A stretch of 64,000 nucleotides of DNA from Luteibacter sp. (GTDB lineage Bacteria; Pseudomonadota; Gammaproteobacteria; Xanthomonadales; Rhodanobacteraceae), in the NCBI RefSeq assembly GCF_009912395.1, contig NZ_WNDO01000003.1, positions 1 to 64,000 of the forward strand, written 5' to 3'. Under the pieces are notes generated by a model. The model was not told where the DNA came from. It saw only the letters and a list, made by a program, of their open reading frames with translations, and ran no database searches. The position numbers and the translations under genes were made by a program. Position 1 is the stretch's first letter. Each line of letters starts with the position of its first letter. Positions 25,353 through 35,442 of this stretch are shown piece by piece.

Positions 25353-25376
25353 GTTGAAGCGTTGCTTCCGGCCGGA

Positions 25377-25781
25377 TTATTCGGCAGCGGCGGCGGTAGC
25401 AGCGGCCTTCTTGGCGGCCTTGGCGGCAGCGGCGGCGGCCACGTCTTCCTTGATGCGGGCGGCCTTGCCTTCCAGACCACGCAGGTAGTACAGCTTCGCG
25501 CCGCGAACCTTACCCTTACGCTTGACCTCGACCGAGTCAATGGCGCGGCTGTGGGACTGGAACACGCGCTCGACGCCGGTGCCGTGCGAGATCTTGCGCA
25601 CGGTAAAGGCGGAGTGCAGACCGCGGCTACGCTTGGCGATGACGATACCTTCGAACGCCTGGACGCGCTCGCGGTTACCTTCCTTCACCTTCACGTTCAC
25701 GACCACGGTGTCGCCAGGGCCGAAATCCGGCAGCTGGCGGGTGATCTGCTCGGCTTCGAACTGTTGGAGGAGTTTGTTCAT
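25377..25781 (-). CDS. rplS: 50S ribosomal protein L19
   Basis: 134 residues at the 30S-50S interface. It contains [20 protein letters not shown], the [14 protein letters not shown] block and [20 protein letters not shown]-like C-terminus (here [14 protein letters not shown]). An Ala/Lys-rich tail ([20 protein letters not shown]) extends beyond the usual end. The start at 25781 (MNKLLQQFE) follows GGTGCGC; longer in-frame starts are not conserved. Last gene of the rpsP operon. Confidence 0.97.
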   Translation of the reverse strand: MNKLLQQFEAEQITRQLPDFGPGDTVVVNVKVKEGNRERVQAFEGIVIAKRSRGLHSAFTVRKISHGTGVERVFQSHSRAIDSVEVKRKGKVRGAKLYYLRGLEGKAARIKEDVAAAAAAKAAKKAAATAAAAE

Positions 25782-25791
25782 GGCGCACCTG

Positions 25792-26574
25792 TCAATTTGT
25801 GTTGCGGCGGTCGTTGCCAGCCGCTCCGTTTGGCCGTGCATATTCACGGCGGAATTCATCCAGCAATGCCCGCGATTCATCATCGAGTGCACGCTGCGTT
25901 AGCAAGTCCGGCCGGCGTAGCCAGGTTCGACCTAGCGACTGCTTGCGACGCCAGCGGCGAATCGCCGCGTGGTCACCGGAAAGCAGCACCTCCGGCACGC
26001 CGCCCCACGCATCGTGATGCACAGGACGGGTGTAATGCGGGCAATCCAGAAGGCCGTCCGAGAACGAGTCCTGCTGGGCGGATTGCGCGTCGTTCAACGC
26101 GCCTTCCTGTAGACGACCCACCGCATCGATGACCACCGCTGCGCCAAGTTCCCCGCCAGACAGCACATAATCGCCGATTGAAAGCTCTTCGTCGACCTCG
26201 TGCTCGATCAGGCGTTCGTCCACACCCTCGTAACGTCCGCAGATGAGGGCGATTCGCGGCATGTTTGCCAGCGCTTCCACCCGTTTCTGCGTCAGCCGCG
26301 CACCTTGCGGGCTGAGGTAAATCACATGCACCGGCTCCGGTGCCGCTTCACGAATCGCCGCAAGCGCCGCCCGAAGCGGTTCGATCAGCATCACCATGCC
26401 CGGTCCACCGCCGAAGGGGCGGCCGTCCACAGTGCGGTAATTGTCGGTGGCAAAGTCACGCGGGTTCCAGGTTTCCACCTGGAGCAGCTCACGCTGCTGC
26501 GCCCTTCCCACCACCCCGATCCCGGCCGACTGACGGACGAAATCAGGAAACAGCGAAACCACATCGATACGCAT
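25792..26574 (-). CDS. trmD: tRNA (guanine-N1)-methyltransferase
   Basis: 260 residues, SPOUT family. It has [25 protein letters not shown]-type N-terminus and the knot segment [16 protein letters not shown] followed by [11 protein letters not shown], which bind S-adenosylmethionine. It methylates G37 of tRNAs to prevent frameshifting. It lies between rimM and rplS with short gaps (19 and 10 bp). Confidence 0.97.
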   Translation of the reverse strand: MRIDVVSLFPDFVRQSAGIGVVGRAQQRELLQVETWNPRDFATDNYRTVDGRPFGGGPGMVMLIEPLRAALAAIREAAPEPVHVIYLSPQGARLTQKRVEALANMPRIALICGRYEGVDERLIEHEVDEELSIGDYVLSGGELGAAVVIDAVGRLQEGALNDAQSAQQDSFSDGLLDCPHYTRPVHHDAWGGVPEVLLSGDHAAIRRWRRKQSLGRTWLRRPDLLTQRALDDESRALLDEFRREYARPNGAAGNDRRNTN

Positions 26575-26593
26575 GATCTTCAGTAGCCGCCGC

Positions 26594-27109
26594 TCAGAAC
26601 TCGGGATCCCAGTCCACTACGATGCGCCTGGCGTCGAAATCGACCGATTGCACGTAAGGGCCCTGGACGAACGGAACCAATCGCTCCTTTTCGCCGTCCT
26701 TCACCACCATGACGTCGTTGGCGCCGGTGGAAAAAAGATGGCTCACCCGACCGAGGTTGACGTTTTCCGTGGTCACCACCTCGAGGTCCTCGAGGTCTGT
26801 CCAGTAGAACTCGCCCGGTGCGGGCGGCGGCAGCACGTCGCGCGAGACCGTGATCTCGCAACCGACCAGCGCAGCCGCCTGGTCGCGATCCTCGATGCCC
26901 GGCAGGGAGGCGACGATGCCCTTGCCCTGCGCGTGCCCGCGGATTCCGCTCATCTCCCGTTCCATACCCGGCGCGGTGAGCAGCCAGGGCTGGTAACGGA
27001 AGATCTGGATGCGGGGCTCGGTCCAGCTTTCGAGCTTGACCTGCCCCTGCACGCCATGGAGCCCGACAATGCGTCCAACGCGGACGCGCTTGACGGACCC
27101 TGTCGACAT
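26594..27109 (-). CDS. rimM: Ribosome maturation factor RimM
   Basis: 171 residues with the N-terminal barrel [17 protein letters not shown] and the PRC-type C-terminal domain ending [20 protein letters not shown]. It assists 30S head assembly by binding S19. The ATG at 27109 shares a base with the rpsP stop (TGATG); a TTG one codon upstream is not needed. Confidence 0.95.
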   Translation of the reverse strand: MSTGSVKRVRVGRIVGLHGVQGQVKLESWTEPRIQIFRYQPWLLTAPGMEREMSGIRGHAQGKGIVASLPGIEDRDQAAALVGCEITVSRDVLPPPAPGEFYWTDLEDLEVVTTENVNLGRVSHLFSTGANDVMVVKDGEKERLVPFVQGPYVQSVDFDARRIVVDWDPEF

Positions 27110-27360
27110 CAAGCAGCCAGCTTGCCGGCTTCCTTCACGAGGGCGCGGACCTTATCGGTCAGCTGCGCACCCTTGGCGACCCAGGCCTGGACCTTGGCGA
27201 CGTCCAGCTCGAGGCGCTTGTCGGCGCCCGAAGCGACCGGGTTGTAGTAACCGACGCGCTCGATGTTGCGACCGTCGCGCGGGGCGCGCTGGTCGGTCAC
27301 GACGACGTGATAAAACGGACGGCCCTTGGCGCCACCGCGCGAAAGACGAATCTTAACCAT
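27109..27360 (-). CDS. rpsP: 30S ribosomal protein S16
   Basis: 83 residues, beginning [20 protein letters not shown] with the conserved [19 protein letters not shown]. It is the first gene of the rpsP-rimM-trmD-rplS operon. The 213-bp gap upstream toward ffh presumably holds the promoter, though no clear boxes are called. Confidence 0.97.
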   Translation of the reverse strand: MVKIRLSRGGAKGRPFYHVVVTDQRAPRDGRNIERVGYYNPVASGADKRLELDVAKVQAWVAKGAQLTDKVRALVKEAGKLAA

Positions 27361-27573
27361 AAGTTACGAGCTCCAGAGTGCCGGATATCGGCAAGGCGCG
27401 CGCGAGAAGCGGGCGCGGTAAAGCGGTGAATTTTAGGGCCCCTGACATAGGGCGTCAAGGGGTCGAAACCTTCGGATTGGTGACTTAAGGGTCGGGAGTT
27501 AAAAGCAAATCCGCCAGCGGACGCCCCGACTCCCTCACAACCACCCTTCTCCAGCCGAATGGGACCGTCGCGC

Positions 27574-28953
27574 TCAGCGCGGCGGCATCATCCCGCCCAT
27601 GCCGCCCATGCCCTTCATGGCGCCACGCATCTGGCGCAGAAGGCCCTTGCTGCCGCCCTTGGACAGCTTGGACATCATCTTTTCCATCTGCATGTACTGC
27701 TTGAGCAGACGGTTCACGTCGGCCGGCTGGGTGCCGGAACCACGGGCCACACGGGCCTTGCGCGAGCCGTTCAGGAGATCCGGGTGGCGGCGCTCCTTCT
27801 TGGTCATCGAACCGATGATGGCGACCATCTTCTTCAGCTCGCCGTCGTTGACCTTGGACTTCACGCTGTCGGGAATGCTCGACATACCGGGCAGCTTGTC
27901 CATGAGACCAGCCAGGCCGCCCATGTTGTTCATCTGCTCGAGCTGGTCACGCATATCGTTGAGATCGAAGCGCTTGCCCTTGATGACCTTTTCGGCCAGC
28001 TTCTGGGCTTTTTCCTGGTCGACCTTGCGCTCGACTTCCTCGACCAGCGACAGCACGTCGCCCATGCCGAGGATGCGCTGGGCGACGCGATCCGGATGGA
28101 ACGGCTCCAGGGCGTCGGACTTCTCGCCGGCGCCGAGGAACTTGATCGGGCGACCGGTGACGTAGCACACCGACAGGGCGGCACCGCCACGGGCGTCGCC
28201 GTCGGTCTTGGTCAGCACGACACCGGTGAGCGGCAGCGCGTCGGAGAACGCCTTGGCGACGTTCGCGGCGTCCTGGCCGGTCATCGAGTCGACAACGAAC
28301 AGGGTTTCGATCGGGTCGATCGCGCCGTGCAGGGCCTTGATCTCCTGCATCATCGCTTCGTCGACGTGCAGGCGGCCGGCGGTATCCACCAGCAGCACGT
28401 CGATCACCTCGCGGCGAGCGGCGGCCACGGCGGCCTTGGCGATCTCGACGGGATCCTGCCCGGCTTCGGACGGGAAGAACGACACCTCGACCTGCGAGGC
28501 CAGGGTGCGCAGCTGCTCGATGGCGGCGGGACGGTAGACGTCGCAGCTCACCACCATCACACGCTTCTTCTTACGCTCCTTGAGGAAGCGGGTGAGCTTA
28601 CCGACCGTGGTGGTCTTGCCCGCGCCCTGGAGGCCGGCCATGAGGACGACGGCGGGCGGCTGGGCGGCGAGATTCAGTTCGCTGTTGGCCGCACCCATGA
28701 CGGCGGTGAGCTCGTCGCTAACGACCTTCACCAGCGCCTGGCCCGGCGACAGGCTCTTCAGGACTTCCTGGCCGACGGCGCGCACCTTCACGCGCTCGAC
28801 CAGCGCCTTGACCACCGGCAGGGCCACGTCCGCCTCGAGCAGGGCGATACGCACCTCGCGCAGGGTTTCGCGGATGTTTTCCTCGGTCAGCCGACCGCGA
28901 CCACGCAGGCGGTTGACGGTATCGGAGAGGCGTTGGCTGAGGGATTCAAACAT
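27574..28953 (-). CDS. ffh: Signal recognition particle protein Ffh
   Basis: 459 residues: the N-terminal four-helix N domain, the GTPase G domain with GLQGAGKTTTVGKL (P loop), DTAGRLHVD and TKTDGDARGGAAL, and the Met-rich M domain ending MKGMGGMGGMMPPR that binds 4.5S RNA and signal peptides. It targets inner-membrane proteins. Single gene, divergent from the ccsA-like gene. Confidence 0.97.
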   Translation of the reverse strand: MFESLSQRLSDTVNRLRGRGRLTEENIRETLREVRIALLEADVALPVVKALVERVKVRAVGQEVLKSLSPGQALVKVVSDELTAVMGAANSELNLAAQPPAVVLMAGLQGAGKTTTVGKLTRFLKERKKKRVMVVSCDVYRPAAIEQLRTLASQVEVSFFPSEAGQDPVEIAKAAVAAARREVIDVLLVDTAGRLHVDEAMMQEIKALHGAIDPIETLFVVDSMTGQDAANVAKAFSDALPLTGVVLTKTDGDARGGAALSVCYVTGRPIKFLGAGEKSDALEPFHPDRVAQRILGMGDVLSLVEEVERKVDQEKAQKLAEKVIKGKRFDLNDMRDQLEQMNNMGGLAGLMDKLPGMSSIPDSVKSKVNDGELKKMVAIIGSMTKKERRHPDLLNGSRKARVARGSGTQPADVNRLLKQYMQMEKMMSKLSKGGSKGLLRQMRGAMKGMGGMGGMMPPR

Positions 28954-28994
28954 GGCGACCAGGCAATAGGCTGCGAAAACGCCCGATTATAACT

Positions 28995-29106
28995 GTAGGA
29001 GCGCGCTTGCGCGCGATTTGGGGCGGAGCGATGCGTCGGCCGCTGGCGCGGGCTGCGAAGTGGCCGGCGCATCGCTCCGCCGCATCGCGCGCAAGCGCGC
29101 TCCTAC
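28995..29106. repeat. REP inverted pair with long arms
   Basis: GTAGGAGCGCGCTTGCGCG at the left and the complement ending CGCTCCTAC at the right. Between them GGCGGAGCGATGCG and CGCATCGCTCCGCC-like arms extend the pairing, forming a 112-bp structure in the ffh/ccsA-like divergent region. Confidence 0.88.
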
Positions 29107-29172
29107 AGAAACGGCGGCAATGCCACTGTGTCGCATTCACGATATCGGGCCGCTATGCCACACTGCGCGTCC

Positions 29173-29970
29173 ATGACCGTTACCGCCCTCTCGCTGGCCG
29201 CCATCGTCCTCTACCTGTCCTCTGCGGGCGTACTCGCGCGGCCACTGGTTACCGGGGCGCAGCCGCTTGCCCGCGCGGGCATGACCCTGGCCGGACTGGC
29301 CGCGCTCGCCCACGCCGCCGTACTGCTCAGCACCCATCGCGGCACGCTCGACCTGCACTTCTTCGCCGCGCTCTCCCTGGTGGCCTGGATCGCCTCGGCC
29401 CTCACCCTCGTGGTGAACCTGTCGCGACCGGTGGCCGGCCTGGGCATCCTGGTCTTCCCCCTGTCCGCGGCCTTCGTCGCCATCGACAGCTTCCTCGCGC
29501 CACGCACGGCGCCGGAGGCAATGACCTGGCAGATCGAACTGCACGTCACCATCGCGGTGTTCGCCTTCGGCATCCTCTCCATCGCCGCGGCGCTGGCGAT
29601 CCTGCTGGCGATTCAGGAGCGAGCACTGCGGCGTAGTCGCTTCGGCCACTGGCTACGCGCCCTGCCCCCGCTAACCCTCACCGAGGTGCTGCTGTTCCGC
29701 CTGATCGGCGTGGGCTTCATCCTGCTCACCCTCACCCTGGTCACCGGCGCCCTGTTCGTGGGCGACCTGTTCGGCCAGCACCTCGTGCACAAGACTGTGC
29801 TGTCGATCATCGCCTGGGTGGTCTTTGGCGTGCTGCTCTGGGGCCGCTGGCGTCACGGGTGGCGTGGCATCCGCGCGGTGTACCTGACTCTCGCCGGCAT
29901 GGGCATCCTGCTGCTGGCGTTCTTCGGGACCAAGCTGGTGCTGGAGCTGATCCTGCATCGGACGCCGTAG
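29173..29970 (+). CDS. CcsA/HemX-like inner-membrane protein (cytochrome c assembly family, YpjD type)
   Basis: 265 residues with about eight hydrophobic segments. Position beside and divergent from ffh is typical of the YpjD/CcsA-like protein in Xanthomonadales and Pseudomonas. Paired histidines (ELHVTIAVFAFGILS and LVHKTVLSIIAW) occur where family members place haem-handling residues. Its role is uncertain; no ccm genes are nearby. The ATG at 29173 (MTVTALSL) is preferred over an upstream GTG because the first helix begins there. Confidence 0.8.
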   Translation: MTVTALSLAAIVLYLSSAGVLARPLVTGAQPLARAGMTLAGLAALAHAAVLLSTHRGTLDLHFFAALSLVAWIASALTLVVNLSRPVAGLGILVFPLSAAFVAIDSFLAPRTAPEAMTWQIELHVTIAVFAFGILSIAAALAILLAIQERALRRSRFGHWLRALPPLTLTEVLLFRLIGVGFILLTLTLVTGALFVGDLFGQHLVHKTVLSIIAWVVFGVLLWGRWRHGWRGIRAVYLTLAGMGILLLAFFGTKLVLELILHRTP

Positions 29971-29980
29971 CCATCGTGTG

Positions 29981-30050
29981 GGTCGCGCGCAGGGCGCGCT
30001 CCTACATGGCGAGCGAGAGATGTATGTAGGAGCGCGCCTTGCGCGCGACC
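29981..30050. repeat. Tail-to-tail REP pair
   Basis: GTCGCGCGCAGGGCGCGCTC then CTAC (to 30005), followed by GTAGGAGCGCGCCTTGCGCG (from 30026). Here the units point away from each other, opposite to most pairs in the window. Located between two convergent genes. Confidence 0.85.
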
Positions 30051-30053
30051 GCC

Positions 30054-31442
30054 CTACTCCCGACTGGCGTCGATCGCCTGCGACAGGCGCTCCACGCCGA
30101 TCACTTCCATCTCGCCTACACGCCCACGCTTCGGCGCATTGGCGGCCGGGACCACCGCGCGACGAAAACCGTGCGTCGCCGCCTCCTTCAGGCGCTCCTC
30201 GCCGTTGGGCACGGGACGGATCTCGCCAGACAGGCCGACCTCGCCGAAGGCGATGGTCTTCTCCGGTAGCGGACGGTAACGCAGACTCGACAGCACCGCC
30301 ATCAGCACCGGCACGTCCGACGCGGTCTCCTGCACGCGAATGCCGCCCACGACGTTGACGAAGACGTCCTGATCGTACGCGGCGACGCCGCCATGGCGAT
30401 GCAACACCGCCAGCAGCATCGCAAGGCGATTCTGTTCGAGACCCAGCACCACGCGGCGCGGGTTGCCCAGCGACGACTGATCGACCAGCGCCTGCACCTC
30501 GACAAGCAGTGGGCGAGTGCCCTCGCGCGTCACCATCACGGCACTGCCAGGCGTCGGCCCCGCATGCGCGGACAGGAAGATCGCCGACGGATTGGGGACT
30601 TCGCGCAGCCCCTTTTCCGACATGGCGAACACGCCAAGCTCGTTCACCGCGCCGAAGCGATTCTTGAAGGCGCGCAACACACGGAACCGGCTACCCGATT
30701 CGCCCTCGAAATACAGCACCGCGTCGACCATGTGCTCAAGGACGCGCGGACCGGCGATGCCACCCTCCTTCGTGACATGCCCGACCAGGAAAACCGACGT
30801 ACCGGTCTCCTTCGCAAAGCGGGTGAGCTTGGCCGCGGACTCGCGCACCTGGCTCACCGACCCGGGCGCCGCCGTGAGCAGTTCGGTCCAGATGGTCTGG
30901 ATGGAGTCGATGACAAGCACACGCGGCCGCGCGGAAGCGGCCTGCTCCAGGATGCGTTCGATGCAGGTTTCCGCCAGCGCATGCAGCGGACCGAGCGGCA
31001 GGTCGAGGCGCTGGGCACGGCCGGCGACCTGGGCGAGCGATTCCTCGCCGGTGACATAGAGACTGGGTAGCGTCACGCCCAGGGTGCCCAGCATCTGCAA
31101 CAGCAGCGTCGACTTGCCGATACCCGGATCGCCACCGATCAGCACGACGGAGCCATCGACAAGGCCGCCACCCAGCACGCGGTCCAGTTCGCCGATGCCC
31201 GTATGCGTGCGCGCCTCGGCCGTCAGCAGGACTTCCGTGAGCGGCGTGATCTTCGGCGAGCCGGCCGCACCACCCGCGTAGCCGCCACGACGCGCACCAG
31301 TCGACGCCACGGCGGGACCCGCCGGCTTGACGACGAATTCGGACAGCACGTTCCATTCGCCGCATTCGGCGCACTGGCCCTGCCACTTACTGTGCTCGGC
31401 ACCACACTGGGTGCAGACGTAGGCGGTCTTCGCCTTGGCCAT
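30054..31442 (-). CDS. radA: DNA repair protein RadA
   Basis: 462 residues. The N-terminal zinc finger has Cys10, 13, 24 and 27 (CTQC, CAEC). The RecA-like ATPase has GGDPGIGKSTLLLQ and the RadA-specific KNRFG motif; the C-terminal Lon-like domain contains the block around NVVGGIRVQE. It promotes branch migration in recombination. The ATG at 31442 gives the conserved MAKAKTAYVC start; a GTG five codons upstream is an alternative. Confidence 0.96.
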   Translation of the reverse strand: MAKAKTAYVCTQCGAEHSKWQGQCAECGEWNVLSEFVVKPAGPAVASTGARRGGYAGGAAGSPKITPLTEVLLTAEARTHTGIGELDRVLGGGLVDGSVVLIGGDPGIGKSTLLLQMLGTLGVTLPSLYVTGEESLAQVAGRAQRLDLPLGPLHALAETCIERILEQAASARPRVLVIDSIQTIWTELLTAAPGSVSQVRESAAKLTRFAKETGTSVFLVGHVTKEGGIAGPRVLEHMVDAVLYFEGESGSRFRVLRAFKNRFGAVNELGVFAMSEKGLREVPNPSAIFLSAHAGPTPGSAVMVTREGTRPLLVEVQALVDQSSLGNPRRVVLGLEQNRLAMLLAVLHRHGGVAAYDQDVFVNVVGGIRVQETASDVPVLMAVLSSLRYRPLPEKTIAFGEVGLSGEIRPVPNGEERLKEAATHGFRRAVVPAANAPKRGRVGEMEVIGVERLSQAIDASRE

Positions 31443-31512
31443 CGGATGTTCCGCCACTAAATCGAAAGGAAGCTATATACCCCGCCCCTGTCGCAGGAAG
31501 CGATACACGGCC

Positions 31513-32601
31513 TCAGCTTTCGTCCTCGACGAAGAGTACGCGCCGCGTCATGCCGCAGGTCAGGTCATAGGAAATGGTACCTGCGGACGCCGCTACCGTC
31601 TCGACGGGCAAGCCCTCGCCCCACAACGTCACGCGATCGCCGATACGAGCCGCCGGCACGTTGCGCAGGTCGATGGTGATGAGGTCCATCGACACGCGGC
31701 CCACGATCGACGCCCGCAGCCCATTGACCAGCACCGGCGTGCCGATCGCGGCGCTGCGCGGGTAACCGTCGCCGTAACCGATCGCAGCCACGCCCACCGC
31801 CATGTCCTCGGGGCACTCGTAGGTGCCGTTGTAACCCACGCGCTCACCCTTCGCGAGACGATTGATCGCCACCAGGCGCGTGGACAGCGTCATCGCCGGA
31901 CGAAAGCCGAAATCCGCACCGGATTGACCTTCCACCACGGAAAGCCCGTAGAGGATGCCGCCCGTACGCACCCAGTCACCGCGAGCATCCGGCCAGCCGA
32001 GCACGGCCGCGGAATTCGACAGCGCGCGCGGACCCGGCAGACCTTCCGTGACCTCGCGGAAGCGTGCGATCTGCAATGCGGTGTCTTCGTCCTGGAAGGC
32101 CTCCGACGACGCGAAATGCGTCATCAAGCCCACCTCGTCGTCGACGGCAGGCATGGCGCGCAGGGCCGCGTGCACGTCGTGCACGCGCGCGGGAGCGAAG
32201 CCAAGGCGGTGCATGCCGGTGTCGACCTTCACCCACACGCGCAACAGCCCACGCGCCGGGTCCGCCTTGGCCAGCCACGGCAATTGCTCGTCGTGATGAA
32301 TCAGCGCTTCCAGGCGCAGGCGCTGCATTTCCGCGATATCGGACGGCGTGTCCGGACCGGACAGCACCACGATGTGCTGCCGATGTCCCGCCGCACGCAA
32401 GCGCAGGCCATCGGCGATGGCTGCCACCGCGAAGGCTTCCGCATCGGCATCCAGCGCCCGGGCGACGCGTTCGAGCCCATGTCCGTAGGCATCGGCCTTC
32501 ACCACGGCCATCACCCGCGCGTCGCCCGCGAGCTTGCGCACCCGGGCAAGGTTGTGGCGCAGGGCGCCCATATGGATGGTGGCGACAGTGGTGCGGCTCA
32601 T
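31513..32601 (-). CDS. alr: Alanine racemase
   Basis: 362 residues, fold-type III PLP enzyme giving D-alanine for peptidoglycan. The PLP lysine is in VVKADAYGHGL near residue 35, and the opposite catalytic tyrosine is in the VGYNGTYEC / AIGYGDGYPR region. It is in the same direction as radA (70-bp gap). The start at 32601 (MSRTTVATIH) is preferred over a GTG two codons upstream. Confidence 0.95.
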   Translation of the reverse strand: MSRTTVATIHMGALRHNLARVRKLAGDARVMAVVKADAYGHGLERVARALDADAEAFAVAAIADGLRLRAAGHRQHIVVLSGPDTPSDIAEMQRLRLEALIHHDEQLPWLAKADPARGLLRVWVKVDTGMHRLGFAPARVHDVHAALRAMPAVDDEVGLMTHFASSEAFQDEDTALQIARFREVTEGLPGPRALSNSAAVLGWPDARGDWVRTGGILYGLSVVEGQSGADFGFRPAMTLSTRLVAINRLAKGERVGYNGTYECPEDMAVGVAAIGYGDGYPRSAAIGTPVLVNGLRASIVGRVSMDLITIDLRNVPAARIGDRVTLWGEGLPVETVAASAGTISYDLTCGMTRRVLFVEDES

Positions 32602-32717
32602 GGGCACAGGCGATATGGCGAACGACGACGCAGTCTAGCGGCAACCCCCGGGCCACCGCATGGCACGATTATGGCGACCGACGGACAGGGCCTATCGGGC
32701 GCCGCTATGCTTGCCCC

Positions 32718-33044
32718 ATGACACGCGTCCTGTTCCTGTGCGGAAAGAACCGCTTGCGCAGCCCTACGGCCGAGCAGGTGTTTGCCTCGTGGCCCGGCGT
32801 CGAGACCGATTCCGCTGGCGTGAACCACGATGCGGATTGCCCCGTCGGCATGGATCAGGTCCGCTGGGCGGACCTGATCGTGGTCATGGAGAAAAGCCAT
32901 CTTGCGAAACTACGCAAGGGATTTCGTGCGGGGCTCGGCAGGGCACGCCTGGTGTGCGTCGATATCCCGGACGACTACGACTACATGCAGCCCGAGTTGG
33001 TGGCGCTACTGGAGCAACGCGTAGGCCCTTACCTCGACCGGTAA
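32718..33044 (+). CDS. Low-molecular-weight protein tyrosine phosphatase-like protein
   Basis: 108 residues with the phosphate loop C8-GKNRL-R14 followed by SPTAEQVF, a CX5R(S/T)-type active site, and the general acid region VDIPDDYDYM near the C-terminus. It is shorter than classical LMW-PTPs and fits the small predicted-phosphatase group (COG4551-like). It stands alone between alr and dnaB; its substrate is unknown. Confidence 0.8.
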   Translation: MTRVLFLCGKNRLRSPTAEQVFASWPGVETDSAGVNHDADCPVGMDQVRWADLIVVMEKSHLAKLRKGFRAGLGRARLVCVDIPDDYDYMQPELVALLEQRVGPYLDR

Positions 33045-33063
33045 CCGCACGCGCAGGACCCGC

Positions 33064-34488
33064 TTACTCGAAGGTACCGACGTACGAATCCGGCGCCCAG
33101 TTCTCGAACTTCGTGTAGTGACCCAGGAAGGCCAGCTTCACGGTGTCCGTCGGGCCGTTACGCTGCTTGCCGATGATGATCTCGGCCAGGCCTTTGTCCG
33201 GGGATTCCTTGTTGTAGTACTCGTCGCGGTAGATGAACATGATGACGTCCGCGTCCTGCTCGATAGCGCCGGATTCGCGAAGGTCGGACATCATGGGGCG
33301 CTTGTCGGCACGCTGCTCCAGCGATCGGTTCAACTGCGACAGCGCGATCACCGGCACGTTCAGCTCCTTCGCCAGCGCCTTCAGACCACGCGAGATTTCC
33401 GAGATTTCCGTCGCACGGTTTTCGCTGTGCCCGGGTACCTGCATGAGCTGCAGGTAGTCGATCACGATCAGGCCAAGGCCATGCTCGCGCTGCAGGCGAC
33501 GCGAACGCGAGCGCATTTCCACCGGCGACATCGCGGGCGTGTCGTCGATGAAGATCTTCGCGTCGGACAGCATGGTGATGGCGGACGTGACGCGCGGCCA
33601 ATCCTCTTCGGCAAGGTCGCCGTTACGCAGATGCTGCGCGTGGATGCGGCCAAGGGAGGAAATCAGACGGAAGGCCAGCTGCGAGGCCGACATTTCCATC
33701 GAGAACACGGCTACGGCCTTCTTGCCGCGCATCGCGGCGGCCTCGGCCAGGTTCAGCGCGAACGCGGTCTTACCCATCGAGGGTCGCGCGGCGACGATGA
33801 CCAGGTCGGAAGGCTGGAGGCCCGAGGTGAGTTCGTCGAGGTCGGTGAACCCCGTGGAGAGACCCGTGAGCTGGCCGCGCTTTTCGTAGCGCTCACTCAG
33901 CTGGCGGAAAGCCTCACCCACCGCCTCGCGCATGGAGACGATGTCCTTCTTGCCGCGCGCACCGGATTCCGTGATGCGGAACACGCGCTGCTCGGCCAGC
34001 TCCATTACTTCCTGGACGCTCTTGCCCTCGGGGCGGAAGCCATCCTCGGTGATGGACGTGCCGGCGTCGATCAGCATGCGCAGCACCGACTTCTCGCGAA
34101 CGATATCGGCGTAAGCCGCGATGTTCGCCGCGCTGGGCGTCGAGTTGGCCAGTTCGATCAGGTAGGCCGCACCACCGACCATCTCGTCCATGTCGTTGGA
34201 TGCGAACCACTCGCCGAGCGTGATGGCGTCGCAAGGCATGCCCTTGCCAGCCAGTTCGTTGATGGCGCGCCAGATGAGGCGATGGTCGCGACGGTAGAAG
34301 TCGTCGTCCGTCAGCTTGTCGGCGACCTTGTCCAGCGAATCCGGCGACAGCATGAGACCACCGAGCACGGCCTGCTCGGCCTCGATTGAATTGGGCGGTA
34401 CGCGCAGCGCGTCGATCGGAGAAGGCTCACGGCGACGGCGGCGCTCGCCGCGCTCGCCCCGCTCACCGCGCTCGGGATTGAAGGACAT
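33064..34488 (-). CDS. dnaB: Replicative DNA helicase
   Basis: 474 residues. The N-terminal helical domain (IEAEQAVLGGLMLS) mediates hexamer and primase contacts; the RecA-like domain has ARPSMGKTAFALN near residue 230, GLIVIDYLQLM and the arginine-finger region SQLNRSLEQRADKRP. It unwinds DNA at the fork. The N-terminus carries an RGERGERGERRRRRE repeat of unusual basic/acidic composition. No intein is seen at the common GKT site. Confidence 0.97.
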   Translation of the reverse strand: MSFNPERGERGERGERRRRREPSPIDALRVPPNSIEAEQAVLGGLMLSPDSLDKVADKLTDDDFYRRDHRLIWRAINELAGKGMPCDAITLGEWFASNDMDEMVGGAAYLIELANSTPSAANIAAYADIVREKSVLRMLIDAGTSITEDGFRPEGKSVQEVMELAEQRVFRITESGARGKKDIVSMREAVGEAFRQLSERYEKRGQLTGLSTGFTDLDELTSGLQPSDLVIVAARPSMGKTAFALNLAEAAAMRGKKAVAVFSMEMSASQLAFRLISSLGRIHAQHLRNGDLAEEDWPRVTSAITMLSDAKIFIDDTPAMSPVEMRSRSRRLQREHGLGLIVIDYLQLMQVPGHSENRATEISEISRGLKALAKELNVPVIALSQLNRSLEQRADKRPMMSDLRESGAIEQDADVIMFIYRDEYYNKESPDKGLAEIIIGKQRNGPTDTVKLAFLGHYTKFENWAPDSYVGTFE

Positions 34489-34607
34489 GGATTACCTCGT
34501 TTGCTGCTGGCGCCGACCCGGGACAGGGTGGCGTGAGGACGATGATACGCGGGCTGGGGGTGAAGCGAAGCGCCGATGGGGCTTATTCACGAAAATCGGG
34601 AACCTGG

Positions 34608-34801
34608 GCGCTGGGTTCCTGTTTTCACAGGAACGACAAGCTAAAAGCCGCCGCACCCCACCTACCGTCGTTCCAGCGAACGCTGGAACCCAGCGCGGGG
34701 CGATCGGTTGTCGCGTCGAGGTCCCCTACGTAAAAGCCGATGCGACGCTCTCGCCTTACTGGCGAACCGGGGCGCTGGGTTCCTGTTTTCACAGGAACGA
34801 C
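34608..34801. repeat. Three GTCGTTCC-family repeats in a 401-bp non-coding gap
   Basis: The gap 34489-34889 contains no supported gene. It holds reverse copies at 34608-34637 and 34772-34801 (GCGCTGGGTTCCTGTTTTCA then CAGGAACGAC) and a forward copy at 34667-34696 (GTCGTTCCAGCGAACGCTGG then AACCCAGCGC). Flanking words such as AAGCTAAAAGCC also recur, so the repeat unit is longer than 30 bp. Confidence 0.82.
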
Positions 34802-34833
34802 GAGCTAAAAGCCTTCGCGGCCTCCTGCGCACC

Positions 34834-34864
34834 AAAGAAAACGGGCGCCCCAGGGGGCGCCCGC
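34834..34864 (-). terminator. Terminator of the rpsF-rpsR-rplI operon
   Basis: On the minus strand GCGGGCGCCCC, a short loop and GGGGCGCCCG are followed by TTTTCTTT. It begins 26 bp after the rplI stop. Confidence 0.85.
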
Positions 34865-34889
34865 TTCTGAATCAACGGTGGTGCGGAGC

Positions 34890-35336
34890 TTACGCGCCGA
34901 CGACCTTGACCTTGACCGTCTGCTGCACGTCGGCGTGCAGGCTGACGACGACTTCGAACTCGCCGACATTACGGAACGGGCCTTCGCTCTGGATGACTTC
35001 GCTCTTGTCGACTTCCTGACCCTGCGCGGTGAGGGCTTCGGCGATGTCGCGGGGCGTGACCGAGCCGAACAGCTTGCCTTCCGGCGAGGCGTTCACGGCG
35101 ATCGTCACTTCGACGCCTTCGAGCTTGGCGGCACGACCCTCGGCACCGGAGAGCTGCTCCTTGGCCTTGGCTTCGTACTCGGCGCGACGGGCTTCGAACG
35201 CGGCGATGTTCTGGGCGTTGGCGCGAGCGGCCTTGCCGGTCGGGAGGAGGTAGTTACGACCGTAACCCGGCTTGACGGTGACCTTGTCGCCGAGGTTGCC
35301 GAGGTTCTTTACCTTCTCGAGGAGAATGAGTTCCAT
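34890..35336 (-). CDS. rplI: 50S ribosomal protein L9
   Basis: 148 residues, starting [19 protein letters not shown] with [17 protein letters not shown], then the long connecting helix and C-terminal domain. It binds 23S rRNA near the L1 stalk. Last gene of the operon; a 106-bp gap separates it from rpsR. Confidence 0.97.
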   Translation of the reverse strand: MELILLEKVKNLGNLGDKVTVKPGYGRNYLLPTGKAARANAQNIAAFEARRAEYEAKAKEQLSGAEGRAAKLEGVEVTIAVNASPEGKLFGSVTPRDIAEALTAQGQEVDKSEVIQSEGPFRNVGEFEVVVSLHADVQQTVKVKVVGA

Positions 35337-35442
35337 GGGATATTCCTTCTTTCGTTAGCACGGGTGTGGCCCCGCGCAGCCAGGACGGTTGTCCGAAAAT
35401 GCCTGAGGGATGCCCCCAACCTTGCGGAGGGGGCGTCCTGAA

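Noticed and set aside
27574-28992. 477-codon open frame antisense to ffh
   Set aside because: Ffh has all SRP54 motifs; the antisense frame has none.
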